From positions 1 to 64,000 of the forward strand of contig CAMDDZ010000026.1 in assembly GCA_945893145.1 (NCBI GenBank): 64,000 nucleotides of DNA, read 5' to 3'. Source of the DNA: Rhodoplanes serenus (GTDB taxonomy: Bacteria; Pseudomonadota; Alphaproteobacteria; Rhizobiales; Xanthobacteraceae). The notes below the pieces were generated by a model. The model worked only from the letters and a program-made list of their open reading frames with translations, searched no databases and was not told where the DNA came from. Both the position numbers and the translations under genes were made by a program. Positions 1 to 8,147 of this stretch are shown piece after piece (position 1 is the first letter of the stretch; each line of letters begins with the position of its first letter).

Positions 1-926
1 GCATCCAGCGTCGCCCCCATGTCGCCCAAGACCTGATCGCTCATGACCTGCGCGGCCCGGCCGAGATTTTTCCAGGCTGCGGCAAAATTCGGCCGTGCCG
101 CGACGGCTTGCTGAAACGAAGCGTAGGCCGCGGCCGGTTCGTTCTGTGACAGCAGCACGGCGCCGAGGTTGTTGTGCGCTTCGGCGGCGCCGGGATTGAT
201 CTGCAGCGCGCGCCGGTAATGATCCGCGGCCAGGTTCGTCTCACCCTTGTCGCGCAGGGCGTTGCCGAGATTGATCTCGGTCATCGGAAGCCCGGGGTTG
301 AGCTGAAGCGCCTGCTCGTAGCAGGCCACCGCCTCGTCGAGCTTGCCCTGCTCGGCCAGCACCGTGCCCAGATTGTTGTGAGCGTCGATATAGGCCGGAC
401 GGAGTGCCAGCGCCGCGCGATAACGGGCCACCGCCTCATCGCGCCGCCCCGATTGGGCGAGTGCATTGCCGAGATTGAAATGCGGCTCCGGTTGCCGCGG
501 CATCAACGCGACAGCGCTCTCGTAACTGGCAATGGCGTCATCAAGCTGGCCCCGCGCGACCAGCGCCTTGCCGAGATTCATCAACGCCGGACCATGGTCG
601 GGCTTGAGCCGCAATGCCGCGCGGTTGTGCGTGACCGCCTGCTCGAACCGGCCGAGCGTGCCGTAAGCGATGCCGATGTTGTAATGAAAATCCGGCACCG
701 CTGGGTTGAGCGCAATCGCGCGGCCAATCAGTTCTATCGCCTGCTCGTGCCGCCCGGTCTGCAGCGCGATAATGCCGAGATGATGCAGGCTGTCGGCGTG
801 GTCCGGCGCACGCGCCAGCACGGCCTGATATTGTGTGTGGGCGACGCCGAGATTGCCGCGCTGATGGTGCTGCAACGCGCTAGCAAACAGCTCCGCGACC
901 TGCCGGTCGCTCTCGGTCCGGTCCAT
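1..926 (-). CDS. TPR-repeat protein, 3' end cut by window edge
   Basis: The minus-strand frame is open from ATG at 926 to the left edge, so about 308 N-terminal residues are visible and the C-terminus is missing. It consists of consecutive 34-residue tetratricopeptide repeats with the usual W/L-G-x-Y, A-x-A-x-P spacing (NLG..L...G..DEA...Y..AL.L.P). Such arrays are protein-interaction scaffolds. In this group they often precede a glycosyltransferase-like domain, as in the complete TPR protein at 31742-33535, but that part cannot be seen here. A GTG directly upstream (929) is an alternative start. It lies 31 bp downstream of the rhodanese gene on the same strand and may be cotranscribed. Long plus-strand open frames across it are high-GC shadows. 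Confidence 0.85.
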   Translation of the reverse strand, partial: MDRTESDRQVAELFASALQHHQRGNLGVAHTQYQAVLARAPDHADSLHHLGIIALQTGRHEQAIELIGRAIALNPAVPDFHYNIGIAYGTLGRFEQAVTHNRAALRLKPDHGPALMNLGKALVARGQLDDAIASYESAVALMPRQPEPHFNLGNALAQSGRRDEAVARYRAALALRPAYIDAHNNLGTVLAEQGKLDEAVACYEQALQLNPGLPMTEINLGNALRDKGETNLAADHYRRALQINPGAAEAHNNLGAVLLSQNEPAAAYASFQQAVAARPNFAAAWKNLGRAAQVMSDQVLGDMGATLD

Positions 927-957
927 CACGACGTCCGGCGGCCACGCCGCACGCGAT

Positions 958-1371
958 TTAAGCCTTCGGCTTGTCTTCGATCATTTCGACCGGGCCGCCA
1001 GCCTTCTTCCAGGCGCCGAAGCCGCCTTTGATGTGAGCCACCGGCTTCAGCCCCATGCGATGCGCGACCTGCGCCGCCAGCGCCGAGCGCATGCCGCCGG
1101 CGCAGAAGAACACGAACTTCTTGTCCTCGGCGAATTTCGGCTTGTGATAGGGGCTCTCGGGATCGATCCAGAATTCCAGCATGCCGCGCGTGCAGTGGAA
1201 GGCGCCCGGCACCTTGCCATCGCGCTGCAATTCGCGCGGATCGCGAATGTCGACCAGCACGACGTCATCGCGGCCGTGCAGCTTGAGCGCGTCTTCGATG
1301 GAAAGCGTTTCAATCTCGCGCTCGGCGGCCTCGACCATGGATTTGCTGCTGGTGGTGATCTTTTGCGCCAT
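958..1371 (-). CDS. Rhodanese-like domain protein
   Basis: This is a 137-residue single-domain rhodanese, a family of sulfur-transfer enzymes or carriers. It has the CH2A-like VLVDIRDPRE strand-turn near residues 38-47 and the active-site loop CAGGMRS with the putative catalytic Cys90. The C-terminal GGFGAWKKAGGPV motif is typical of the fold. The start at 1371 (MAQKIT) is preferred over an in-frame start 70 codons upstream. A GGGAGA Shine-Dalgarno sits just before 1371, and the upstream extension does not resemble the family. It has no signal peptide, so it should be cytoplasmic. It lies between a 38-residue membrane protein gene and the TPR gene, all on the minus strand. The substrate is unknown. 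Confidence 0.9.
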   Translation of the reverse strand: MAQKITTSSKSMVEAAEREIETLSIEDALKLHGRDDVVLVDIRDPRELQRDGKVPGAFHCTRGMLEFWIDPESPYHKPKFAEDKKFVFFCAGGMRSALAAQVAHRMGLKPVAHIKGGFGAWKKAGGPVEMIEDKPKA

Positions 1372-1511
1372 CACGGTCTCCCATCGCCCTTTCGCCGGAC
1401 GATGGTGGCAGAAGCGCAGGTGGTCAAGCCGGAGACTGCTCCAAAACGACAGCAGCGCGGCGATGCCCCCCGCGCTGCTGTCGCGTTCTCCTCTGGAAGA
1501 CTGGCGAGGCG

Positions 1512-1628
1512 TCAGGCCGTCAACCAGGTCATAAATGCCGCGAGCGTAATCAACGACACCGCGGTACCGATCGCCGGCCAAATCGAACCTTCGACATAGC
1601 CGTGCACATAATCGCTACGGATCGACAT
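1512..1628 (-). CDS. 38-residue single-pass membrane protein
   Basis: This is a small open frame below usual gene-calling size: ATG at 1628, TGA at 1512-1514. It has a perfect GGAGGT Shine-Dalgarno at 1636-1641, seven bases before the start. The product begins MSIRSDYVHGYVEGS, followed by a hydrophobic helix of about 20 residues (roughly residues 16-36) and no tail. The ribosome site and the clean transmembrane segment make it a believable small membrane protein. It lies 140 bp upstream of the rhodanese gene on the same strand and is divergent from the DUF599 gene. No function can be assigned. Confidence 0.6.
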   Translation of the reverse strand: MSIRSDYVHGYVEGSIWPAIGTAVSLITLAAFMTWLTA

Positions 1629-1819
1629 CAGGGGCACCTCCATCACAATGCATACGTTGAGTTTTACGCACTCACCCGGCGGCCTCGACCCGGCATACGG
1701 CCCGGCCTTGCAAAACGCGCCCCGGGGTGTCGGTTACAACCCGCGGCCCATGCAACTGGTTCCCTCCTCGTGCCGTTGGATATAACCTACGGTCAGAACA
1801 AGCCTTTTTCCGGTGCCGG

Positions 1820-2503
1820 ATGCCGCTATTTTCGCCCCTCGACCTGTTCGCCCTGGCCTGGTTCTTGATCGCCTGGGCGGTCTATTCAGCGGCGCTCGCC
1901 TGGACCGAACAGCGCAAGCGCGGGCTCAACTCCGAAATGCATCGCTTCCGGGACGTCTGGATGACGCAGATGCTTGGCCGCGAAATGCGCATGGTCGATG
2001 CACAGATCGTCGCCGCCCTGCAGAACGGCACCGCATTCTTTGCCTCGACCTCGCTGATCGCGGTCGGTGGCGCGCTCACGCTGCTGCGCTCGACCGACGA
2101 ATTGCTGCAAGTCGTCGGCACGATGCCGTTCGGCATCAAGAGCACCACGATGCAGTGGGAGGCCAAGACCATCGGGCTCGCGATCATCTTCGTCTATGCG
2201 TTCTTCAAGTTCGCCTGGTCGTACCGACTCTACAATTACGTCGCGATCCTGGTCGGCGCGACGCCGCCCGCCGCGCAGAAGGACACCCCGGAAGCCAAGG
2301 CCCACGCCGCACGCGTCGGTGGCCTGTGCGAAGTGGCCGGCCGCCACTTCAACCGCGGCCAGCGCGCGTTCTTTTTCGCGCTCGGTTATCTCGGCTGGTT
2401 CATCAGCCCGTGGCTGTTGATGATATCGAGCGTCGCGGTCGCAGTGGTGCTGTGGCGGCGCCAGTTCGCATCGGATTCGCGGAAAGCCGTGCTCGACGAG
2501 TGA
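1820..2503 (+). CDS. DUF599 family membrane protein
   Basis: A 227-residue integral membrane protein matching the DUF599 family. An N-terminal helix (residues 5-26) is followed by the conserved RxWM...R..DAQIVAALQNGTAFFAST region. Helices lie near 75-90 and 115-135 and at the C-terminus (about 180-210), with a GRHFNRGQRAFFFAL segment before the last pair. The family has no established function. The start at 1820 (MPLFSPLDLF) is chosen because it puts the first helix at the N-terminus. An in-frame start 31 codons upstream adds a non-hydrophobic segment. It converges with the small membrane gene at 2516-2680. Confidence 0.85.
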   Translation: MPLFSPLDLFALAWFLIAWAVYSAALAWTEQRKRGLNSEMHRFRDVWMTQMLGREMRMVDAQIVAALQNGTAFFASTSLIAVGGALTLLRSTDELLQVVGTMPFGIKSTTMQWEAKTIGLAIIFVYAFFKFAWSYRLYNYVAILVGATPPAAQKDTPEAKAHAARVGGLCEVAGRHFNRGQRAFFFALGYLGWFISPWLLMISSVAVAVVLWRRQFASDSRKAVLDE

Positions 2504-2515
2504 TGCCCGGCGGGT

Positions 2516-2680
2516 TCAGCTGAGATACATCAACACCGAGAGCGACGCGGCGAAGACGACCGCAAATCCGGTCGCGGTCGCGACCACCAGCGTTTCGATC
2601 CAGGCAGAATCGAATTCGGACTCGGCCGCAGCATCTGCGGCCTCGGCAGCGCCAGCGCGCACCGGCATGTCGAGCGACAT
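2516..2680 (-). CDS. Small single-pass membrane protein (54 residues)
   Basis: Start ATG at 2680 with a GGGGGTC purine-rich site just upstream. The product has an acidic Ala-rich N-terminal half (MSLDMPVRAG...) and one C-terminal helix of about 22 residues ending MYLS. A longer version starting at 2728 is possible but lacks a clear ribosome site. It converges with the DUF599 gene, with 12 bp between the two stop codons. The fold resembles the many small alphaproteobacterial tail-anchored proteins of unknown role. No function is proposed. Confidence 0.5.
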   Translation of the reverse strand: MSLDMPVRAGAAEAADAAAESEFDSAWIETLVVATATGFAVVFAASLSVLMYLS

Positions 2681-2903
2681 CGGACGACCCCCGAAACGGC
2701 GATCCCCACCGCCGTAGAGCAGACACACGGAGACTTGATTTTGTTTACGCTGGTGTCCGGCCGAGTAGGCTTACTCGCACTCGATTCGTCCGGACCAAAA
2801 AACCATAGCGGGCTCGAGACCGCGTCACAAATCCTCCCCTGCGGGCTTGCCTTCTTATCCACCGCGCGAATGGGAACTGCTGAGGATAGCGCGAGGACAA
2901 ACG

Positions 2904-3164
2904 ATGCCGGCCGAGCCCACCGCTGTGGAAAACACCATCCTGCGACTGATCGCCGAGGCCGGCGCAGGCCGCACCATCAGCCCAACCGAAGCAGCGCGCG
3001 CTCTCAAACCCGATACGGAATGGCATGTGTTGATGCCACCGGTGCGGCGCGCCGCGGTCAAACTCGCGCTCGCGGGCTCGATCGTGATCTACCGCAAGGG
3101 CAAGCCGGTCGATCCGAACGACTTCAAGGGCGTTTACCGATTGGGTTTGCCGCGGCACGATTGA
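2904..3164 (+). CDS. DUF3253 domain protein
   Basis: An 86-residue cytoplasmic protein with the DUF3253 pattern: an N-terminal helix (ENTILRLIAEAG), the TISPTEAARAL segment, a central WHVLMPPVRRAAVKLA motif and the C-terminal YRKGKPVDPNDFKGVYRL signature. The family looks like a small winged-helix fold, but no function is established. Start 2904 is favoured by a GAGGA site at 2892-2896; the open frame begins 19 codons earlier without one. It stands alone between two unrelated minus-strand genes. Confidence 0.85.
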   Translation: MPAEPTAVENTILRLIAEAGAGRTISPTEAARALKPDTEWHVLMPPVRRAAVKLALAGSIVIYRKGKPVDPNDFKGVYRLGLPRHD

Positions 3165-3203
3165 GACGCGGTGCATCGGTTTTATCTCGTTCCACGATCC
3201 GCT

Positions 3204-3995
3204 TTATCGCGGCCCAGGCAAAAACTCGGACGTGCGGCCGGTCAGCCGATAGACCAGCAGGCCGATCCATTCATAGGCCGCCGCGTTCGCCCACATGACG
3301 CCGCCGAGCAGCGAACCGGACCAGGTGATGTCGCGCCAGCCGCGCGTGTGCCAGTCGACCGGGTAGGCCTCGACCGGGAAATCGGTCTTGCGGAATACGC
3401 CTATCGCGCGCGGCATGTGGACCGCCGAGGTCACCAGCAGCCAGCGTTCGCCGGGCTTCGGATTAACGAGCGCCTTGGTGTAACGCGCATTCTCGTCGGT
3501 GTTACGCGCACGGTCCTCGATGACGACACGCGCGGGTGGAATGCCGAAGCTCTCGAACAACCGCGTCACGAAGGCGGCCTCAGCCGGGCCACCGAACAGG
3601 CTGACGCTGCCGCCGGTGAACACAATGCGCGCATCCGGATAGCGGCGCGCGAGTTGCGCGACCACGGTCACCCGCTCGGCCGACGCCGTGATTGCGATCG
3701 AGCCGCGGGCCGTTGAGATTTCCGGATCGATCGTCCCGCCCAGCACGATGATGCCATCCGGCGCACCGCGCGATGCATCCCAGGGCGGGAAGCGCTCCTC
3801 GAGCAGCACCACGCCGGCGATGCCGAGCGGCGACAGGCCGAGCGCGATCAACAGCAAAAAACTGGCGATCACCAGCCTGCGCCCGGCCCGCGCGAAGCGC
3901 GTCAACAGCAGCACCAGTCCAATGGCGCCAAGAGCCAGAATGACGTTCGACGGCGCCGAGAAAAAGCCGAGTGTCTTGGACAGGATGAAGTACAT
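3204..3995 (-). CDS. YdcF/DUF218 family membrane protein (copy 2)
   Basis: A 263-residue protein with two N-terminal hydrophobic segments (about residues 10-30 and 40-60) followed by a DUF218 (YdcF/SanA/ElyC-like) domain. Recognisable motifs are DGIIVLGG near residue 80, ARIVFTGGS near 122, RNTDENA near 166, LLVTSAVHMPR near 185, and an EAYPVD strand. Family members are tied to cell-envelope metabolism, but their reaction is unsettled. The next gene upstream (3998-4795) encodes a close paralogue whose stop lies 2 bp from this start, so the pair is a tandem duplication translated together. Confidence 0.88.
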   Translation of the reverse strand: MYFILSKTLGFFSAPSNVILALGAIGLVLLLTRFARAGRRLVIASFLLLIALGLSPLGIAGVVLLEERFPPWDASRGAPDGIIVLGGTIDPEISTARGSIAITASAERVTVVAQLARRYPDARIVFTGGSVSLFGGPAEAAFVTRLFESFGIPPARVVIEDRARNTDENARYTKALVNPKPGERWLLVTSAVHMPRAIGVFRKTDFPVEAYPVDWHTRGWRDITWSGSLLGGVMWANAAAYEWIGLLVYRLTGRTSEFLPGPR

Positions 3996-3997
3996 GG

Positions 3998-4795
3998 TCA
4001 GTCAGGTCCCGGAAATAGCGCCGACGAGCGCCCGGTCAGCCAATAGATGACGAGGCCGACCCATTCACGCATCGCGGTGTCGGTGCGCCTCAGCCCGTCG
4101 CCGAGCGTGAAGAACGGCCGCATCAGATCGACCGCTCCGCGCGTACGCCAATCGACCGGATAGGCCTCGACCGCAAAACCGGCGGCGCGAAATATGCCGA
4201 TCGAGCGCGGCATGTGATGCGCGGACGTCACCAGCAGCCAGCGCTCGCCCGCATTGGGCTTCGCCAGCTCCTTGGAGAACACCGCGTTCTCGAATGTGTT
4301 GCGCGATTTGCTCTCCGCGATGAGGCGCTCGCGCGCAATGCCGAAGCTTTCGAGCAGCGGCACCGCGTAGTCGGTTTCGGCCGGCCCACGGTAGATCAGC
4401 GCCGCAGAGCCGCCCGAATAGACGATGCGCGCCGCGGGATATTTCCGGGCCAACTCGGCCACGATGGTGAGCCGCTCGGCCGCCTCGTCGAGCGCGACCG
4501 TGTTGTGCGCGGCCGACATCACCGGACCGATGGCGCCGCCCAGCACCACGATGCCATCGGGCGCTCCGCGCGACGCATCCCAGGCGGGGAAGCGCTGCTC
4601 CAGCGAGAGCATCAGCGCGTTGCCGAGCGGCGACCATCCGATCACCGCAATCGAAAGCAACCCCGCAACAGCGAGGGAACGCCCCAGCCGGGCGAAACGC
4701 GTGAACGTGAGAACGAGGCCCACCAGCGCCAGTGCCATCACCATGTTGGATAGCGCCGCGAAGAAGCCGAGGATTTTCGACAGCACAAAGAACAT
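3998..4795 (-). CDS. YdcF/DUF218 family membrane protein (copy 1)
   Basis: A 265-residue paralogue of the gene just downstream, with the same layout: MFFVLSKILGFFAAL N-terminus, two hydrophobic helices, then DUF218 motifs GIVVLGGA, RIVYSGGSAAL, RNTFENA, LLVTSAHHMPR and EAYPVDWRTRG. The start at 4795 is favoured by a GGGGAGA site and by alignment with the paralogue; a longer open frame adds about 50 unrelated residues. It lies 22 bp downstream of the RraA-like gene, suggesting one transcript from queC through both ydcF copies. An envelope role is inferred from the family only. Confidence 0.88.
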   Translation of the reverse strand: MFFVLSKILGFFAALSNMVMALALVGLVLTFTRFARLGRSLAVAGLLSIAVIGWSPLGNALMLSLEQRFPAWDASRGAPDGIVVLGGAIGPVMSAAHNTVALDEAAERLTIVAELARKYPAARIVYSGGSAALIYRGPAETDYAVPLLESFGIARERLIAESKSRNTFENAVFSKELAKPNAGERWLLVTSAHHMPRSIGIFRAAGFAVEAYPVDWRTRGAVDLMRPFFTLGDGLRRTDTAMREWVGLVIYWLTGRSSALFPGPD

Positions 4796-4817
4796 GCGCG
4801 TCTTTCTCCCCGAAGGA

Positions 4818-5516
4818 TCAGCCGCGCTTGCTCTTCCAAGCCTGGTAGCGCGCCTTGGCCTCGTCGTTCGGCGGATAGAGGCCCGGCAATTTCGCGCCCT
4901 TCTCGACTTCGCTGACCACCCAGGTTTCGTAACGCTCGTGCTCCTCACCCTCGGTCGCCACGAAATCGAGCAGATCCTTCGGGATCACCACTGCGCCGTC
5001 ATCGTCCGCCACGATGATGTCGCCGGGAAAGATCGCGCAACCGCCGCAGGCGATCGGCTCGTCCCAGCCCACGAAGGTCAGTCCGTTGACCGACGCCGGC
5101 GCCGCGGTGCCCTGACAGAAGATCGGCATGTTGGCGGTGAGGCAGCCGGCCTTGTCGCGGATTACGCCGTCGGTGACGAGCGCGGTCACGCCGCGCCGCG
5201 CCATCCGCATCACCAGGATATCGCCAAAGATGCCGGCGGTGGTGACGCCCATAGCGTCCGCCACCGCGACGCAGCCATCGGGCATGGCTTCGATCGCGGC
5301 GCGGGTCGAGATCGGCTTGCCCCAGCTTTCCGGCGTCGCCAGATCCTCGCGCACCGGCACGAAACGCAGCGTGAAGGCCGGGCCGACAATGCGCGCGCCG
5401 CCCGGCACCAGCGGCATCGCCCCCTTCAACCAGCAATGCCGGATGCCCTTCTTGAGCAACATCGTGGTGATGGTCGCGGTGGTGACGCGGCGCAGAATGT
5501 CGAAGGCGGCGCTCAT
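4818..5516 (-). CDS. RraA / 4-hydroxy-4-methyl-2-oxoglutarate aldolase family protein
   Basis: A 232-residue protein of the RraA-like (former MenG-like) fold. It shows the conserved TATITTMLLKKG N-terminus, a GDILVMRM glycine-acidic loop, VTDGVIRD with the Arg-Asp pair that binds metal and substrate in family aldolases, and a PGDIIVADDDGAVVIP strand. Members include RNase E inhibitors and HMG/CHA aldolases. The length (versus about 160 for RraA itself) and the PGDIIVADDDGVVVIP block fit the aldolase-like branch better, but the substrate is not readable. It lies 29 bp after the transporter gene in the queC-led minus-strand cluster. Confidence 0.85.
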   Translation of the reverse strand: MSAAFDILRRVTTATITTMLLKKGIRHCWLKGAMPLVPGGARIVGPAFTLRFVPVREDLATPESWGKPISTRAAIEAMPDGCVAVADAMGVTTAGIFGDILVMRMARRGVTALVTDGVIRDKAGCLTANMPIFCQGTAAPASVNGLTFVGWDEPIACGGCAIFPGDIIVADDDGAVVIPKDLLDFVATEGEEHERYETWVVSEVEKGAKLPGLYPPNDEAKARYQAWKSKRG

Positions 5517-5545
5517 TCAGTCTCCTCGAAAACCTTTCACGAATG

Positions 5546-6109
5546 TCAGGCGGCGGCGAGACCAAGGCGTTCGTCGCGGCGGCGCAGATAAAACACGAAC
5601 GGAATCGACAGCAGCACCATCCAGGCTTTGCCGACGATCTGGCCGGGCAGGAATTGCAGCGAGCCGAACGCGAGCCAGAGGAACACGATGGAATCGACCA
5701 CCAGTCCGACCAGGCTCGACGCCAGCACGGCGCCAACCAGGCGGCGGCGCGCCAGCGGCGTATAGACCGCGAGATCGGCAAGCTCGGACAGCAGGAACGC
5801 GATGCCGGACGCCAGCACCAACGCGGCCGGCGCGATGGCGGCCGACAGAACCGCACCGAACACCACCGCGGCCGCCGAATAGCCGAGGCCGAGCCGCCGC
5901 TGCACCAGGTCGCGCAGCACCAGCGCGACGCCGATCATGGCGACGCCGGACGGCGCCATCAGACCCGGCAACACCGGCAGCAGACAGGGGCCCTCGGGCG
6001 CACAGAAGGTGCCGACATGGCCGATCATCCAATTGGCCACCGGAATGGTCAGGCCAAACCCAATGAGGAATACGATGCCTTCAATACGGCGCCGTCGTTC
6101 GTTGGTCAT
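5546..6109 (-). CDS. VUT (YhhQ-type) queuosine-precursor transporter
   Basis: A 187-residue polytopic membrane protein with about five to six helices. It matches the VUT_1/YhhQ family by its [19 protein letters not shown] start, the [13 protein letters not shown] motif, the [12 protein letters not shown] segment and the [11 protein letters not shown] helix. YhhQ family members import queuosine precursors such as preQ0/preQ1. The start at 6109 (MTNERRRR) overlaps the queC stop as ATGA. That coupling to queC supports the queuosine assignment independently of sequence similarity. The longer open frame, starting at 6175, would run deep into queC and is unlikely. Confidence 0.85.
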   Translation of the reverse strand: MTNERRRRIEGIVFLIGFGLTIPVANWMIGHVGTFCAPEGPCLLPVLPGLMAPSGVAMIGVALVLRDLVQRRLGLGYSAAAVVFGAVLSAAIAPAALVLASGIAFLLSELADLAVYTPLARRRLVGAVLASSLVGLVVDSIVFLWLAFGSLQFLPGQIVGKAWMVLLSIPFVFYLRRRDERLGLAAA

Positions 6110-6825
6110 TTCGTCCGTTCTCTTGCTGTCATGAAGCGTGCGAAGCCCCCGGACCGCAATTCGCACGCGGGACATTTGCCGCAGCCATAGCCCCAGTCGT
6201 GACGGTGCGTCCGGTCGCCGAGATAGCAGCTATGGGTGTCCTCGACCAGCACATCGAGTAGCGGCTGACCGCCGATTTCGAGCGCCATCGCAAAGGTGCC
6301 AGCCTTGTCGATCCACATCAGCGGGGTGTGGACGGCGAAGGTGCGATCCATGCCGAGCGAGAGCGCCCGGCCCAGGGTTTGGATGGTGGTGTCGCGGCAG
6401 TCAGGATAGCCGGAGTAGTCGGTCTCGCACATGCCGGCGACGAGCGCGCCAATGCCGCGCCGGTACGCGAGCGCGCCCGCGAAGGTAAAGAAAATCAAAT
6501 TGCGGCCTGGCACGAAGGTGGTCGGCAGGCCATTCGCCGCGATCTCGATTTGCATGTCGCGCGTCAGCGCGGTCTCCGACATGGCGGCCAGCGCATCGAG
6601 TTTGATGACGTGATCCTCGCCGAGCCGAGCCGCCCATTCGGCGCGCAGCCCCGCGAGCTTCTGCCGGATTGGCTCTCGGACTTGCAATTCCACCGCATGA
6701 CGCTGACCGTAGTCGAAGCCGACCGTCTCGACGCGCGCGAAGCGCGACAGCGCCCAGGCCAGACAGACGGTGGAATCCTGGCCGCCGGAAAACAGGACCA
6801 GGGCTGCATCGGGCGTTGCGGTCAT
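6106..6825 (-). CDS. queC: 7-cyano-7-deazaguanine synthase QueC
   Basis: A 239-residue ATP-dependent enzyme converting 7-carboxy-7-deazaguanine to preQ0 in queuosine biosynthesis. The N-terminal PP-loop SGGQDS (residues 13-18) binds [27 protein letters not shown] and the TPLMWIDKA motif are all family hallmarks. Four cysteines near the C-terminus (about C200, C215, C218, C221 in CGKCPAC) form the zinc site. The length is normal. Its stop overlaps the start of the YhhQ-type transporter, so import and synthesis of the same precursor are translationally linked. No queD, queE or queF lies in the window. Confidence 0.95.
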   Translation of the reverse strand: MTATPDAALVLFSGGQDSTVCLAWALSRFARVETVGFDYGQRHAVELQVREPIRQKLAGLRAEWAARLGEDHVIKLDALAAMSETALTRDMQIEIAANGLPTTFVPGRNLIFFTFAGALAYRRGIGALVAGMCETDYSGYPDCRDTTIQTLGRALSLGMDRTFAVHTPLMWIDKAGTFAMALEIGGQPLLDVLVEDTHSCYLGDRTHRHDWGYGCGKCPACELRSGGFARFMTARERTK

Positions 6826-6909
6826 GACCCCTGATTACAATATTTTTCGGGCCACCGTATGACCGCAGTTGCGCTACTATTTCGAGCACAGCGGAGAAGG
6901 CACCGGTAC

Positions 6910-7845
6910 ATGGCCAATGCAAACGGCACGCGCGGCTTGATCGCCGTCGACAAGATGGGCGGGAAGGTCCTGTTCCTTAATCCCACGACCTATGAGACCG
7001 AAGTCGAGATCGGCGGATTTCCCCGCACCGTGCACGAGCTGCTGGTGGTGCCGGAAACCGGCCTGGCCTATGTGCCGATCTTCGGTGACGGCGTTCACGG
7101 CCGCAATCCAAACCCGCAGCACCACCTGTGCGTCTTCGATCTGCACAAGCGAGCCCACATCACCACCATCGACACGCGGCCCTATATCGCCCCGCATACT
7201 TTGAAACTCGGGCCCGATGGATTGATCTACATCACCTGCGAGAACAGCGCCGTGGTTGCGGTGATCGATCGTAAGACCAACAAGGTCGTAGAAACGATCG
7301 ACAGCGGCTCGACCAATGGCCACCGCCTGATCATTTCGCCGGACGGCCAGCGGCTCTATACCGAGAACGAGGAAGACGCGACCATCTCGGTGATCGATCT
7401 GCCGAAGCGAAAACTGCTCGGCAAGATCAAGACCCCTCGCCCGCTCGCCGGCATCGCGATCTCGGCCGACGGCCACACCGTCGTTGCGGTCGATGACGTC
7501 TTGCCGACACTGTTCCTGATCGACACCGAGGCGGGCCGCGTCACACGCGAGCTTCGCCTGGAGGGCGCACCCAAGGCCGCGCAGATCGCGCGCTACGCGC
7601 CGGACAACAGCCTGATCGGCGTCACCAGCAACAATGGCGATACGGTGAGCCTGATCGATCCGTCGTTCGGCACCCAGACCGCGATCAAGGTCGGCCACCA
7701 GCCGATGGACATGACATTTCGGGGCGACGAGTTGTTCGTGGCCTGCCAGGGCGACGGTTCGGTGCATGTCATCGACATTCCGGCGCGGAAGCACAAAACA
7801 AGCTTTCAGGCCGGAACCGGCTGCGAGTCACTCGGCTTTTTCTGA
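6910..7845 (+). CDS. YncE-like beta-propeller protein
   Basis: A 311-residue protein built of repeated blades with the YVTN/lactonase-like pattern: VIDRKTNKVVETID, ISPDGQRLYTENE, VIDLPKRKLLGKI, LIDTEAGRV and HVIDIPARK. There is no signal peptide at the chosen start (6910, GGAGAAGG site at 6892-6899), so it is probably cytoplasmic, unlike exported YncE proteins. An open frame beginning at 6859 would add 17 residues without a ribosome site. The biochemical role is unknown; related propellers bind ligands or act as lactonases, but no catalytic signature is evident. It is divergent from queC across an 84 bp gap. Confidence 0.8.
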   Translation: MANANGTRGLIAVDKMGGKVLFLNPTTYETEVEIGGFPRTVHELLVVPETGLAYVPIFGDGVHGRNPNPQHHLCVFDLHKRAHITTIDTRPYIAPHTLKLGPDGLIYITCENSAVVAVIDRKTNKVVETIDSGSTNGHRLIISPDGQRLYTENEEDATISVIDLPKRKLLGKIKTPRPLAGIAISADGHTVVAVDDVLPTLFLIDTEAGRVTRELRLEGAPKAAQIARYAPDNSLIGVTSNNGDTVSLIDPSFGTQTAIKVGHQPMDMTFRGDELFVACQGDGSVHVIDIPARKHKTSFQAGTGCESLGFF

Positions 7846-7867
7846 AGCCGCCTGCCCGGAGACCCGG

Positions 7868-8119
7868 CTAATGCCGGCGCGGACTCGTCTGCCCCGGGCT
7901 TGGCTCGCCGGCAGGCTCTTCGGACTTCTGCACCACAAAGTCACCGAGGTTGGCCAAAATATCGGCCATCACCACAGCGCGGTCCTCGGGCGCGGCGCTC
8001 AAGATCAGATCGGCCAGCACCTCGGTCACCTTGGCGGCGATTTCCACCAGATTGGCGCCCTCACGTTGCAGGTGGGGCTCCAAGAGATCGTGGATGTCGC
8101 AGTGCAGACAATCGGACAT
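7868..8119 (-). CDS. Conserved hypothetical protein with N-terminal CxxC
   Basis: An 83-residue acidic protein with a CLHCDIH motif at residues 4-10 and a helical body (VEIAAKVTEVLADLILSA, VVMADILANLGDFVV). The two cysteines and nearby histidine could bind metal, but this is conjecture. Start 8119 is chosen for the MSDCLHC N-terminus with an AGGA site upstream. It follows the aldo-keto reductase gene by 28 bp on the same strand. I do not recognise a named family. Confidence 0.65.
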   Translation of the reverse strand: MSDCLHCDIHDLLEPHLQREGANLVEIAAKVTEVLADLILSAAPEDRAVVMADILANLGDFVVQKSEEPAGEPSPGQTSPRRH

Positions 8120-8147
8120 GGTGTTTTCCTGACCGGCGGCCATCGCA

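Noticed and set aside
6826-6909. Possible preQ1 riboswitch upstream of queC
   Set aside because: I looked on the queC strand for the preQ1-I pattern (short hairpin with a C-rich loop and A-rich tail) and found no convincing match in the 84 bp gap.
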